From Tetranychus cinnabarinus (lineage: Eukaryota > Arthropoda > Arachnida > Trombidiformes > Tetranychidae): a DNA stretch of 64,000 bases. Both the position numbers and the translations under genes were made by a program. The stretch lies in the NCBI GenBank assembly GCA_022266195.1, contig WHVY01000001.1, positions 6,200,001-6,264,000 of the forward strand, written 5' to 3'. This document shows positions 21,438 through 33,949 of this stretch, piece by piece. Every line of letters begins with the position of its first letter. Within the stretch, counting starts at the first letter, position 1. Under the pieces are notes generated by a model. It was not told where the DNA came from. It did no database searches and saw nothing but the letters and a program-made list of their open reading frames with translations.

Positions 21438-24400
21438 TCACCTGTCTCTGGCTTTAAGAGGAATGCTATTTGGTATACATTCAGCAGATGATGAGCTCAA
21501 AGGTGGACTACTGGAAGAAGGTGTTCCCAATGAAGCACTAGCAATTCCTGAAGTTGATGAAGAGGAAGTAGTGTTGGAGTAAGTTGATGCTGAAGATGGT
21601 GAATGTAAGGCCAGTGTGCTACTAGAGCTTTGGGTTCGTTTACGCTGAGGCAAAGAAGCAACACAGTTATTCAAATGATGGCCATCAGGTAGGTCACTGC
21701 TACTAGTGTTGGAAAGGGAATTGGAAAGCATATATTTGATTGTATGGCTGTTGTGATGGGATGCATGGCTTACAGGTACAGATACAGGAGGTGATGTTTT
21801 AGTAACTGGAGATTCAAAGTCTGTAGAGTCGATGGCGCTCAGAAAACGAACAAGATCTTTTGCTAATGACCAACGACAATGATTTTTGACATTTTCCAGT
21901 AATTTAGTTGCATATTGACGACTAACAGATGATTTTTCTAAATTTTGTAAAATAATGATAAAAGAAGCGGCTGTTTCCAACCTATCCTCATCTAAACATT
22001 TTTGGAAAAGATCTTTCGGGTTACCGACAACGGTAAAAAGGTGAGGCCAAAGGGCCAATTCAGTCTTACGAGCGCAATGCACAACAGTCTCCAAAAAGAA
22101 TGGGAATTCACGAATAAAATCAATCACTCGAGGTAATAGTGCATCAGGAATTGGTTGGGATGAAGTTGCTTCCTCTTCAAGCACTTCATGTAAAAGCAAT
22201 TCAAGGGAATGTGGAAAATATGGAAGATTTGTGCAAGAATTGGCGATTTCCCAGGCTTGAATTCCGAGGCTAGAATGAAAAATAACAAATTTATATTAGA
22301 TTTGTGAATTAAAATTAATTATTAATGACAGCTTTAATCAAGATTAACATACTTTTGTCTAAGAAGGCCTCGAAGAATATGATGAATATAAACTTGGCTT
22401 GTTCGAGAGATAACACAAAAGGGTAAGTTGATTGGGCAGCTTTTACCAACAAAAATGGTATCATTTTCAGCTCCAAGGACAACAGCATCTCTGAATAACA
22501 CAGCTATATATGCATGAGAAAAACCATGATGAAGGAAGAAAAAACAGAAAGAAAAAACAATAAGTTCAACCATCCAAATTTTAAATCAAGGTAAGAAAAA
22601 ACACGGAACCGGAAAATTAGCATTTCTGATTAGGAAGTAAAAGAGATAATTTAAAAATTCAATAGACAAACCTAAAGGATAAATGTGAGTATTAATCGGT
22701 AACATTATACGTTTGGACATAAAATTATGAGCTCTTGAACTTGGGAAAGTTTTCTCGTCCGAAGATGGAAGTAATGGTAACCAAACGCCCATTCCGTTGC
22801 TTCCACATGATAACCAAAGAGCATTCGTTAAATGTGGACGATCTGAATTATTTAAAGCCGATATACTACTATTGGACAGAATTCGAGTTGGCTCCTGGGT
22901 TTCACTTTTACTACTAATGCTTGAGTTTATGCTGCTATTGCTTTGACTCAAATGACTGCTACTGCTGCTTATACTTGGAGCTATCACGTTCGACTGAATA
23001 ACCAAGTTTGTTGGTCGAGAAATCCAAATATTTTCAACGCCAGAAGCAAGTTTGGAAACAATCCTGTACATTATTGGAGTGCCGTCATTTTCTTCACTTT
23101 CATGATCTATTCCATTAGAGGTAATACTATTATTAGAGGTGATTGAGCTTTGGCCATGAAGTGTCGAATTATTGACACTAGTAGAGATTGAATTGGACTC
23201 TATGCTACCAACACCACTGGCACTATTATTTCCAGTATCAGTTGTATTTTTTCGTTCCAGAAGAAACAAGCGTCCACAAATGTTTAACAAAATAGAGGGA
23301 TCAGATGCTTTAACCAGAGGTTCGTTATGAATTGTGGACAAGACTATGGACGTAACACATTGAGGAGGAACATTCAGCATGTCAACAATAATTTCATTTA
23401 TAAACTGTATACGAGCTAAATTGGTTCCATGATTGGGATGATTGAGATGATGATGGTTATTATGGTGGGTCGTTGATGAGGAATTGGAATGAGCAATATC
23501 AAAATTGAACAAGTGAATGGTACCGTCTAAAAGTAGGGTGAGCAGTCGATTATCTAAAACAGACATTAGATGAACTTCTGCTGGCACTTTAATAAATTTT
23601 AAAAACTGATTATCCAATTTCATTTTCTGTGGGTAAGCTCGAATCTCATAATTGCCGATAACCAGATTGTAGCAAGACATAACAATATAATCATTCCACC
23701 AAAGTAGACCACCTCTCACTTCAAAATCTTTTTCTTGGGTTTCATTGCCAAACAGTTTCCATTTGCGAGTAACAAGGCTATAATGAGCAAATCCATTTGA
23801 GCCTGCGATGGCGATACAATTGCCCTTGCTATTTATTGCTGCTAATCGAATGGGCCAATTATTGGCTAAGTAAGATGAGGGCATTTGAATGATAATCCAT
23901 TGATGATTACCAATTTCAACAGGTTGACGTTCCCAAGAAACATCAGAAGCCGCATTTGTTGATGGTAAATTGTCTATATTATGATCAATGTCACCACCGA
24001 GATTCCCACTCCGACCTCCTGAGTTACCTTGATTTTCTGCTCCATTAATTTGGACCTCTGGAGTTACAGCAGCAGCACCAACTCCTAGATAGATACGATC
24101 TTCAGTAATGAGTAATACATCTTCACCGGGAGATCCCATTACTGATGGATTGCAAGCTAGGACACTTTTAGCCAAACTTAGTTGATGAACAGAGTCGAAA
24201 AATTCACTAGTAGAATTTTTAACAGCCATCCATAATTGATAACCTTCTCGTCCCCAAGCAAGGTGTGAGAAAGCATTTAAATTTGATCGACAATTATCAA
24301 CAATACCATAGTCCCACGACAATGAGCAAGCTAACAGAGCACCAAAAACACTCCAAAGAGCAAAACCACCTTTTTCCCAAGAAGTAGCAATCACATTAGA

Positions 24401-26129
24401 ATCAGGTGACCATTGCACACAACACATTGGACCGGCAGTTGATGATGCATTAGGAAAGGAACTTGGTGAAAGCATAAGACGATGACTTATTAATACTGAA
24501 GCATTAACATCATCGACACAACAGAGAAGGCCTTCCGCATTACGAAGTCCAAAAGCTAGTAATTGATATTTATGATTGATGGCTGTGCACACAAAATTGT
24601 CAACATCAGGTACAAATCGAAGACGCGATGGTCTATATTTAGCTTCTGATTCATCCGTTTCAGATTGAGCCAAAAGAGGTAAAAAGCCACCACGGCCATT
24701 GGCAAAAACAATTGAAAATCCACCTATCATGGAAGAATATTTAATATCCGAAATGGTGTAATCTGTCTCGGTTGTAGCGAATGGCAGGATATCACTGATT
24801 TTGAAATTAAAATCGTAATCCATTGTACCGTCCCAATTAATTCCGAAAATTTCGGACGTTTTTGTACAGACCACCACTTCTTCTTCGGCGGACATAATGC
24901 TGTTAAAGAAAATAACATGATTAGATCAGAAAAAATTATCTAGAGATGGAATTTTGAAAAAACTTGATCGTTGAAAACGAGGAAAATTTCACGAGGAAAA
25001 CAAGAAGCAAGGTTAAAGCTCTGATAGATGTTGAAGAAAAATAGCAAATAGTGCTTGCGCTACACAGATGACTAGACCCTGTTTAACGGAGCATCACAGA
25101 CTCAGCAATGCGGAACAAAATTTCGTGTTTCACTAAAAATTTGAAGGATCAATAGCATAAAGTACTGCTAGAGATGAAATTTGGATGAAAAGTAGAAAGA
25201 GTGTATGACGGTTGATGGATGAAGGAAAGAGCGGAAAATAGTAATTGTAAAAAAAGATAGTGGAAATCATGGTTCTGCTAAAGAAGATTGGATAGGTTGG
25301 AAAAGTAAAGTGAATATGCAAGAGTGGGATGAAGGAGAATGAGGCTAATCGGGTGAGTAATTGTTGATATTAGGATGATGACAAGATATTAATCCTAAAA
25401 ATTGATTGAAGCAGTTTTGAAGGAGAGATCAAGTTTATCGTAACGTTTTAGTTTTGATGCTAACCTAGAAATACCGGGATGGATTTTGATGGAGATGGTG
25501 AATACAAGATATAAAGAGGGAATCTTTTCTTGAATAAATAACTCGGCTGATTCTCGCCGGAAACCGGCAACATTTGAATCCTCTTGGCGAAACAGTTCTT
25601 CATTTGGGTCTTTTAAACCGCACTTATAGAAAAGAAGATAATCCTCTGTTGTTTGTACCACTATTGTTCCAGAATCTGGCCTCCAATCAGCACTTAAATT
25701 GTATCCAAAAGTACGAATTGAATTTTCATTTCGTGTATGAAAAACAATCTCGACTGAAGGCTAGTGAAAATAAAAATAAAGCAAATCAAAGAATGGTTAG
25801 ATCAAGGTGAGAATAGGATAGAAAAATAAAAGAATGACGAATAAGGAAAAGCACTTGATAGCAGAAAACCAGTCATCAAAAGGTATCAATTGACAGCGCT
25901 AAAACTAGACAATCAAGTTACTTAACCATCAGATAACAAAAACACAACTCACCTTACAAAACCATATCCTAAGGCTTATATTGGTTAATATGAGGATTAA
26001 ATTTCTTTCATTATTAGAGGATATATCCAGAATTTTTTCTTTCGGAACATCACCAGACAGTTCATCTTTCAGATACCGTCTTTTCAAATCTAGGGCAATA
26101 TTCTTTGGCCAGCCAACAGGGTAATACAT
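21438..26129 (-). CDS. RIC1: RIC1 homologue, Rab6A-GEF complex subunit (5 exons)
   Basis: Exons in order: 26,129-25,953; 25,760-25,465; 24,899-22,672; 22,503-22,353; 22,269-21,438. All borders are GT-AG and the phases agree, giving 1227 aa. The N-terminus MYYPVGWPK matches the family start MYFxxGWPK, so I prefer the second ATG (the first, at 26,135, adds MI). Beta-propeller-like signatures follow (YNLSADWRPDSGTIV, QWSPDSNVIATSWEKGGFAL, WSVFGALL, SNWPIRLAAI, GFAHYSLVTRKWKLFGN). Low-complexity Asn/His/Ser inserts lie in the second half of exon 3. The RIC1 domain spans exons 4-5 (HIYPLAVLFRDAVVLGAEND; LLLHEVLEEEATSSQPIP; VGNPKDLF). With RGP1, RIC1 activates Rab6 at the Golgi. The C-terminus after the domain is a Ser/Thr-rich tail ending IPLKARDR. 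It is about 200 residues shorter than human RIC1 and lacks the later helical part. Confidence 0.95.
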
Positions 26130-26600
26130 AATCAAATTTATTGAACCAAGGTAGTGATTAACGAACTCTTAAGCCTCTCAGCTCAATTTTCATCTAAGTC
26201 GTTTGTCAAAATTCTAGAAAAGCAAGTAAAAAAATAATAAATAATCAACACAAGACATAATAACAAAATAGAGATAAAAAACAAATAAACAAGAGTCGAA
26301 TAATACACAACGATAGGGAGTGGAAGCTCTGAGTAAAAAAAGGTCCATTTACTTACCCTTATTAACATTCTGATGATCATCGAAAAAAATGATAATTAAC
26401 AAAAAACAAAATAACAAAACCAATACCAATAATTAATGAAATAAATACATCTCTCACAATAAATTAATCAGTTCAAAAGTATAAACCTGGCAAAATATAT
26501 TTTTCCCCTCAAACCTTTATTCCCCCAAACAGTTGATCGAAAGGTCACGCCATCTAACGATAGTAGAAAATAACGTAAAAAGAGCAACAATAATCAAAAC
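26130..26600. promoter_or_regulatory. RIC1 upstream region with AGATGGCG core
   Basis: This is the region 5' of the RIC1 start. A reverse-strand TTAGATGGCG (26,549-26,558) resembles the core of CTCF-type sites and lies about 420 bp upstream of the start codon, similar to the site upstream of FAM98. No TATA box was identified. Confidence 0.35.
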
Positions 26601-27714
26601 AATTTTACATCATCTACAAATTGTTACTTTTAATATCAACTATTGATTTACTAAATGATAATAAAATCGCTGTCAATCTGTCAATTCTTGATCTTGTAAA
26701 TTTGTGTGTCTAAAAGCAAGAAGAAGGTGTAAGAATATCTTTGGATTTTGCTACGAACAAAACACAGTCAAAACATCTTTTTGTGAACCCAAAGCAATTT
26801 GATAATTATAACCATTACAGAAGTTAAGATTAACAATTTATGAATCACAAAAATTGTTATCGTTGGTGAAACAAGGTTAAGTAAATGGACTCTTTGTATA
26901 CTATTTCAACTGGAGTTACCATAAATATCACATAAAGTAAAACACAACTCTACAAAAACGCCGGTCCACAAAACTCCAAGTGAGTACAGCGAGGTTTTAC
27001 TGTAAACATAATCTAAAGAAATGAACTTGTTTTCATTTTCACATTGAAAGCTTTAGCTTTAATTGCCATACTAAAAGTTTCCATTTTGATTACAATTTTA
27101 CAACGTGTTAATCAATTGGGTAAGCCTGTTAACTAACTGGGTTTGTTTTATTTCTATTCAACTCTGATGATCTAATTTTTCTCTTCTTTCATGCTTCATT
27201 CAGTGCATAACAAAATATACAGAGGATTTAAACCAATTTTCACGCCTATTTGTGCTCACATGTTAAAGACTTCATATCCCAGCTATTAATATCTGATGAT
27301 TCAAGTGTTAGTTTTGAATCTCAAGATCATTTAATCAATTGACCTCTATTTGGTTTTCAAAGGTCACTTTCTGAAGGCGTAATTTTTTTCGATGAATACT
27401 TTTTTTCAAAATCGAAAACATGGATCTTTGCAAAATCTTATCTGATTGTAACATTCATCATTCAAATGAGCACAGTTTTGGTGAAACTCGCAAATTACTA
27501 TAATGGTGCATTTTGTCATTCATTGTATGAATCGATTGAATGAGCTTGTTTTAGATTTGATTAGCCAAGATTGCGAATTCAATTTTACTCAATTTAATTT
27601 TACAAAAAAATAACACCTAAAATAAATTGAGACTAAAAACACATAAATTGTTGAAACCTTAATTGCAATCCTTAAAAACCTAACGAAATAAAACTTGTCG
27701 AAATTTTATTTTAT

Positions 27715-27729
27715 CCACTAGATGGCGCC
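27715..27729 (+). promoter_or_regulatory. CTCF-type site, perfect consensus
   Basis: CCACTAGATGGCGCC agrees at all 15 positions with the CTCF consensus CCASYAGRKGGCRSY. It lies between RIC1 and the large gene-poor region. A weaker 13/15 relative (ACACTAGATGGAGCC) lies at 34,238-34,252. Confidence 0.55.
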
Positions 27730-30700
27730 CCAAACAGATCAGCAAATCAACTTGATTTCATGGTTTTAAACATTTTGAAATGAATTTTCATGTTATTTTC
27801 GTGTAAAACAGACCACATTAATACTGAATTTTGGATTATTTTTCTCTTAGAACGATAATTGATCTAGAATGATCTATAAACTAACATGCACGAGACAAGA
27901 ATCTGATCTTTCAAAACAACAATCACAAGCTGAAACTTGGATTGTTTCCTCAACTATCAAAATGAAAATCTTATAACCGACTCATGATATCGAAAATACA
28001 AGTGACGTGTTTTCAGCTCTTGTGTGCTAAAATATTACACAATCGTCATTTGGAAAGGATTCCTGTAATAGTAATCATGGAATGGAAGTTGGACATTTTG
28101 GACCCAAAATTGACATTGATTCAAAAGCTTGACATTATTCAATTGAAATATTTGTATGTTGATTCAACTGTTGATTCCCTTTATTAACTGAGCCAAAGTC
28201 TCAGGTGTCTCATTATCTGGTCATTAGTCTGGTCTAAAATGATTCCGATTTGACTGCTTTACTAATCTCTATTGAAGACTGGCCTGTTACTTGTTAATGT
28301 TTCAAAATTGTATAAATGAGAAATCAATAAATCATGGCAACAATTTAAAAAATAAAGTCAACCATTAAAGTTGAAGTAAACAAATTGAGTCTCTTTTATT
28401 CATAATGAAAATATCAGAGGCATATAATGTGAAATGTAAAATGTATTGAGCTCAACAATTAGTCAACTTGAAAAGCTAATTACTTCTTTGTATCCCAAGC
28501 TTCTCTGCTAATTAACAACCCATTATAATTAGCAAACCTGGAAACATCTTACATGTTGACACTTAAAAAATAACAACACTGAAAGATGATTAATAAATCA
28601 AATGGATACACTTTTGGATAAAAAAAACGTCAAATGCAATACAAGTGAAGAGTTGACAAAATATTAGTCCAATGTCAACATTTCCAGGTGAAAGTTGATT
28701 AAAATTGGCGATAAATCAATAGAAACAAATAAACAGATAAATCATTGAAAATGTTGGTCTAACAAAATATTCATATCAAACTGGTTGACTTAAGGTGAAA
28801 ACTGAAGGAAACCAGAAAAACCAAAATAACCCAAATATCCTAATTGTATCACACATTTAAGATAAGTAATTATGTTGACAGGTTAATGTACAAAGGTAAT
28901 CTTATCTTGAGGTGAAAAAAAAACGTTAAACTCAAATAATAAGTGTGATAATAATGAGAATGAAAATGATTATGTTGAGAGATGAAATTAGGGTGAAACT
29001 AACAAGGAAGATGCTTTGACATTCCCTGACTAGTTTCCATTAAATCTTCCCTAATCATCTTTATCATCTTTCAATTTCATTTAGACTGTCTTATTGAAAC
29101 AAAAATGAGGCTCATGATGATGATGAAAATTTGAAGCTCAATATAAAAGCATAACAAGCTAATTTGAGTTTAAGTCACGAATTCAGGAAACATGAATAAC
29201 ATGGAATCATCCTGATGATAATTTTGCTTTTTAACTTTACTCATTAGATGATTGAATGACATTTAACCATTGACAGTGACAACCAGTGATAATGATCAAC
29301 TAATGATAATTGTTAAGGTGATACAGCATTGGTTAAAAGTGAAGCTGTTCAAATGAATCAAAGCTGAATGTCAATGAGAAATGCATTAACTTCAATCACT
29401 TATCAGTTTATTGTTACAATAAAATGCAAAATATCAAAAAAATTAAAAGGTTAAAAATGTAAACCTAATCAGCTTCAGATTTTATCTGAAAAATGTGATG
29501 AGACAAAGCAAGTCCAATCAATATTTTTGGAAACATTTTTGTGCCTTTCCAGTTATGAAACAAGGATGCAAAACAAAAGGTTTTTTGGGTTAAAAAATAG
29601 ACCAGAAAATTGAATTGAACAAATAAAGAATTCAGAATAGTAAAATGTTCAGTTTTTCAGATTATTCTTGTTCAAATTCTGTGGTTTTGCTTCAATGAAT
29701 TTATCAGCCAACTCACAGTGTATATAACCTGATATAAAATTATATTAGCTGCTGTTGGTGCGTCAATTTAATAATTTCTTAATATCTTTTCATGATGATT
29801 GTCGCCGTCCCAAGAAAGTCCTCACTTATCTGATAACTTCAAAATTGAGATCATTTTCTTTTCTTTCTTTCTCTTTCTTCTTCAATTTACTGTTGATAGT
29901 GCGATTGACTAAACACAGGGACTTCGCTATCAGTATCTTCTGAAGAAAATGAAATTCTTCTTGTGAATTCGCTCAATAAGTTATTCAATAAATGAACCGT
30001 TTGAATACATGATAAAAATCTAGTTTGAAACTCGTTATTCCAAGACTAACTAATGTACTCTTAAACCATTTCCATAAATAAATTTTCACTTTGCATTCTT
30101 TTCATCTTACCATTTCTTATTAAACACTTTGACTTATTCAGAAGCCATTGCTGAGTCTTGTTCAAACACTAAACCATTTTCAGTTTTAATAAGCAATTGG
30201 TTTTAATTTCAAATGCTATCGTCAAAATTCGAGAATAATTATCTCTAATTAATGATGCATAATGTTATATCTAATAAATATCATTGTTAGTCAACAATAA
30301 ATTCAAATGTAGAAACTCGATTTTGAAAAAGCTTTTCTATTTCTTATATTTAACACTAAAAATGTATTCAACTTTCCTTGCCAACTCCTCAAGTTGCCCA
30401 CTAATTATGCTGACCACTAAGGTGAAAAGCCAAACATGTAAACATTGAAGCAGACAGTCGCAATGAATAATGTAAACTTTAACATTTTTATATCCTTAGG
30501 TTAATCAAATGTAACCATTCATTTCCTCCACTGATCAACCTTTTCTTTTACTTTAATTATTTTCAACAGCCCAAAGTAATCATATTGTTACCTTTTCCCT
30601 CATCTTTGACTAATACATTTAACCATCAATCTTAACTTTCACCATCTTTCATCTTCCCTTTGCTTGTTCATCCTTCAATCAAGCCTTGAAGCGTTTTAGT

Positions 30701-32911
30701 TTACCTATTAAAACTCTCCAAATCAGTCACTAGAGTCAATTAATGATAAAATCAAACAGAAACAAAATGAACATTATTTTTGGGTTGAAAGAAGTAGAAA
30801 AAAATCTCTCAAAATCATCTAATAGTAGAGTTACATTGAATGGCCATTATTTTGTTTTTCCTGTCTTCATTGCATACCTTTTTCCCTTGTTATTGCTTGT
30901 ACCAATTCAATGGTTGAACCCTTTAAATTGAACACTATTCAATTGGTGTTCATCAAAACCTTAAGGCAAACTCACATTAAACTGGATGAACACCAAAAAA
31001 AGGAAAAACTAAAAGATACAATTCCTGAAGCCTTTTTACTCTCAGCCCAAATGAATTGCTGTATTTTTACCTTTCAACTTATTTACTTTATAATATTGAA
31101 CATTATTCAAACAAGTCAACATGATAATTTGAAACATGAAACAAAATATTACATTGAAAATCAGTGAAAAGTAAAAACACATTTCTAAACATTAACTAAT
31201 GATTCCCTTAACCAGATACAATTTTGTGGGTTAAACTTTTGGGTTAAATTTTTGGGTTTAGATAATCAAATGTAAACAAGGAAAGGTTGTTACCACTTTG
31301 ACTATTAGTTGATTAAAGTGATTACACATGAATTAAAGAGTGTTAAGAGTTGCAGTGAAATTAAGGATTGTAAATATTGTAATCAAATGATTGAGTAAAG
31401 TGTAAAAGTTAAAGATGAAAAGATGAAAAGTAAATGGGAAAAAGGGTTGAAATTATCAAAATAAATGTGAAATTTTCATGTTGTTGAAATGCTGATGAAA
31501 AGGATGATGAGCTTTGATGGTGAACTTTAGAGAAGCCTTTTAATCAAGAAACCATTGTGATAATTTTTAGGTTCAGCTGCTTTTTTCACCGTGAAATGAG
31601 GTTCACAGTTTTTGATTAGATAACATGTTAATAATGAAATGGTTTTCCTTGGATGACTTTTTGATACAATTTTTAGCATTTCTTGTTTCCTCTTTTTTTC
31701 CCGTATTACTCTGTAAACTCATCAAACAACAGTAAAACTAATCAGAATCATCACCAAGGAACATCATAAAAGGGTGAACCAAAATATGAAATGGATTTAA
31801 AGAGAGCTTTGATTCAGACCAAGTCACCTGTAAACCTGAATAATCTTAGAAAGTGTAAATGACTTGGGATTGGGAAAAGTGTTGCCATGATGATGATGAT
31901 TAACATTGAAATAAGCAGCTAAAAAAAGTGTTTTTCCCTTTTCAATGTTAATAATTTAGTTATCAGTCTATTTACATCAATTTACAGAATGCTCAGATTA
32001 CTTTGGGGAAAAAAATGTTGAGGTTGAACATGATAAAAACTGACTGATAAAAGCGTATTGAAACTGAATCTCTTTGATACTCTTCATTCCCTCATTTCTT
32101 GCATTCAATTCTTGCACTTCCACATCTTGGTTTACCTTTTTATATCTTGTTTTGTTTAGCATCAAACAAAAAGTATCAAATATCTAATGCAAGTATTACT
32201 TGGTAAAAAAATAAAATACTTTACCAGCAAAAGACAAAATCACTTAATGCTGTTGACACAAAACAAGAGTCTGAAAAATTACAATTTTTCAGGATAAAAT
32301 ATTGATGAAAAGGGATTCAATTTGAAATACAAATTTGTAATCTTTTTTTTCTCGGTGAAAATGCAGTCAATGGTAAATAATAAACTCCTTTTTCCACCTT
32401 TTAATTGCTTGTATTTCCGATTGTTTTTTTCTGCTCCTTCTTCAACAATCATTGTATTGTGCAAAATTTATTGCCTCAAATAGACAAGTGAAAGTAAAAA
32501 ATGGTGATGACGATGAAATAACACGGTAAAAGTAGAGTTGAATCTTGTTTCCATCCAATTGTTTTCATGTTTACTTTCAGTTTCCATTCTCATTACCTTT
32601 CATAGTCAAAGACTAATAATAAATCCGGATATTAGTCAATTTTTTCCGTTTCCTTTTTTTTCTACTTTTTTTGTTTCTTCCCTTTTCCATTTTATTCATT
32701 GCATTTGTAAAAAAATGATGATGACGATGATGATTATGATAATGATTGAGGTGGTCATGGTGAGTCTTCAATGTTAAAGGCTTTGAGTCCATTTAGCTTT
32801 ACATGGTCAATATCCAGTTCATCCATTTTCATGCACATTCATATCAAATATAAATATTAGGCCTTAACCATATTACTTAATTTCCTGCCTTTCCATTCTC
32901 AAAATGATTTC

Positions 32912-32937
32912 ATGATGATGATGATCATCATCATCAT
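32912..32937. repeat. 26-bp perfect palindrome of ATG/CAT triplets
   Basis: (ATG)n followed directly by (ATC)n forms an exact self-complementary sequence centred on GATC at 32,923-32,926. Such a sequence can form a cruciform. Confidence 0.8.
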
Positions 32938-33934
32938 CTTAAGATACTGCTGTGATCAGGGTATTATGTAAAAATTGAACATATTTCTTTGTATGTTAAC
33001 TGGGAAATATCCAAAATTTATGCATCAAATTGCTTTGTCTTTATTTTCACTTCTTTTCCTTGTTGATCATTGACTTCCGATCCATCATTATGGACTAGCT
33101 TTTTCTTAATTACTCGACCTTTTCATGTTTCACGAATCGATAATTCATCTTCTCTGTCTCTTTGTTTTACCTTATTTTGGAGATCAATTTTCTTTCCTCT
33201 ATTTACTTTCATGTTGATGATTTGATGAAAAATCTTTGCTATTTTGCACCAGGAAGAAATCTTTTCCTTATTCTTTGCTTTATTCTTTACAAATTTTGTC
33301 GTTACTCAGTTTTTGTTCATCAATGACATCCGTTTCTTTCAGTTGAGCTTTTTTTTAAAAAAATCCATATAATGTAAAGTAATCAGGTTAAGAGTTTACT
33401 CTTGCTCGTATTTACAGTTATTCAGTTGCCATTTGTGTTTCCATTTTGCTCTATCCAAGTGTTGACATCAATATTTATTGTGAGATGATTAGTTGACCAG
33501 CAAAGTCTAATGAGAAATGATATAAAAAAATATTAATATTATTATTAATGAAAGTTTATGAACACAACAAGAAACCTGTCAAATGAGAATCTTGTTTAAG
33601 TTGTTTAGTGGGAAAGCAAAGGTTATTATTAGCATTATTATTAGCTCAATATTGATAAGTTTTACTCTTTGTCTGTATGTGTTCCAAGCGGAAATACCAA
33701 TCAATTTTTACATGTTTCCTCCTTTATTTTCAGTCATCACCATCAAACATCAACATCATCATTATCATTATCAATGACAACTCAATGAACTAATCAATGT
33801 AAATTTAAGTTAAAGCTTTTCATCTAAATATACTTAAAAGGTTATATACATCTTACCATGGTTAAGGCCATTTCCATGAAGGCAAAGAGAAAAGAAAAAG
33901 CCATTAATTAGTAATTTTCAGTATATACATAACA

Positions 33935-33949
33935 TGGTGTGTGTGTGTA
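33935..33949. repeat. (GT)n microsatellite
   Basis: A short perfect GT run. Confidence 0.8.

Noticed and set aside
22735..23146. Plus-strand frames inside RIC1 exon 3
   Set aside because: Antisense shadows of the conserved RIC1 coding sequence.
30743..31167. Two overlapping + frames of 62 and 85 codons
   Set aside because: No splice context or family, and a Lys/Ile/Asn-rich composition as expected from AT-rich DNA.
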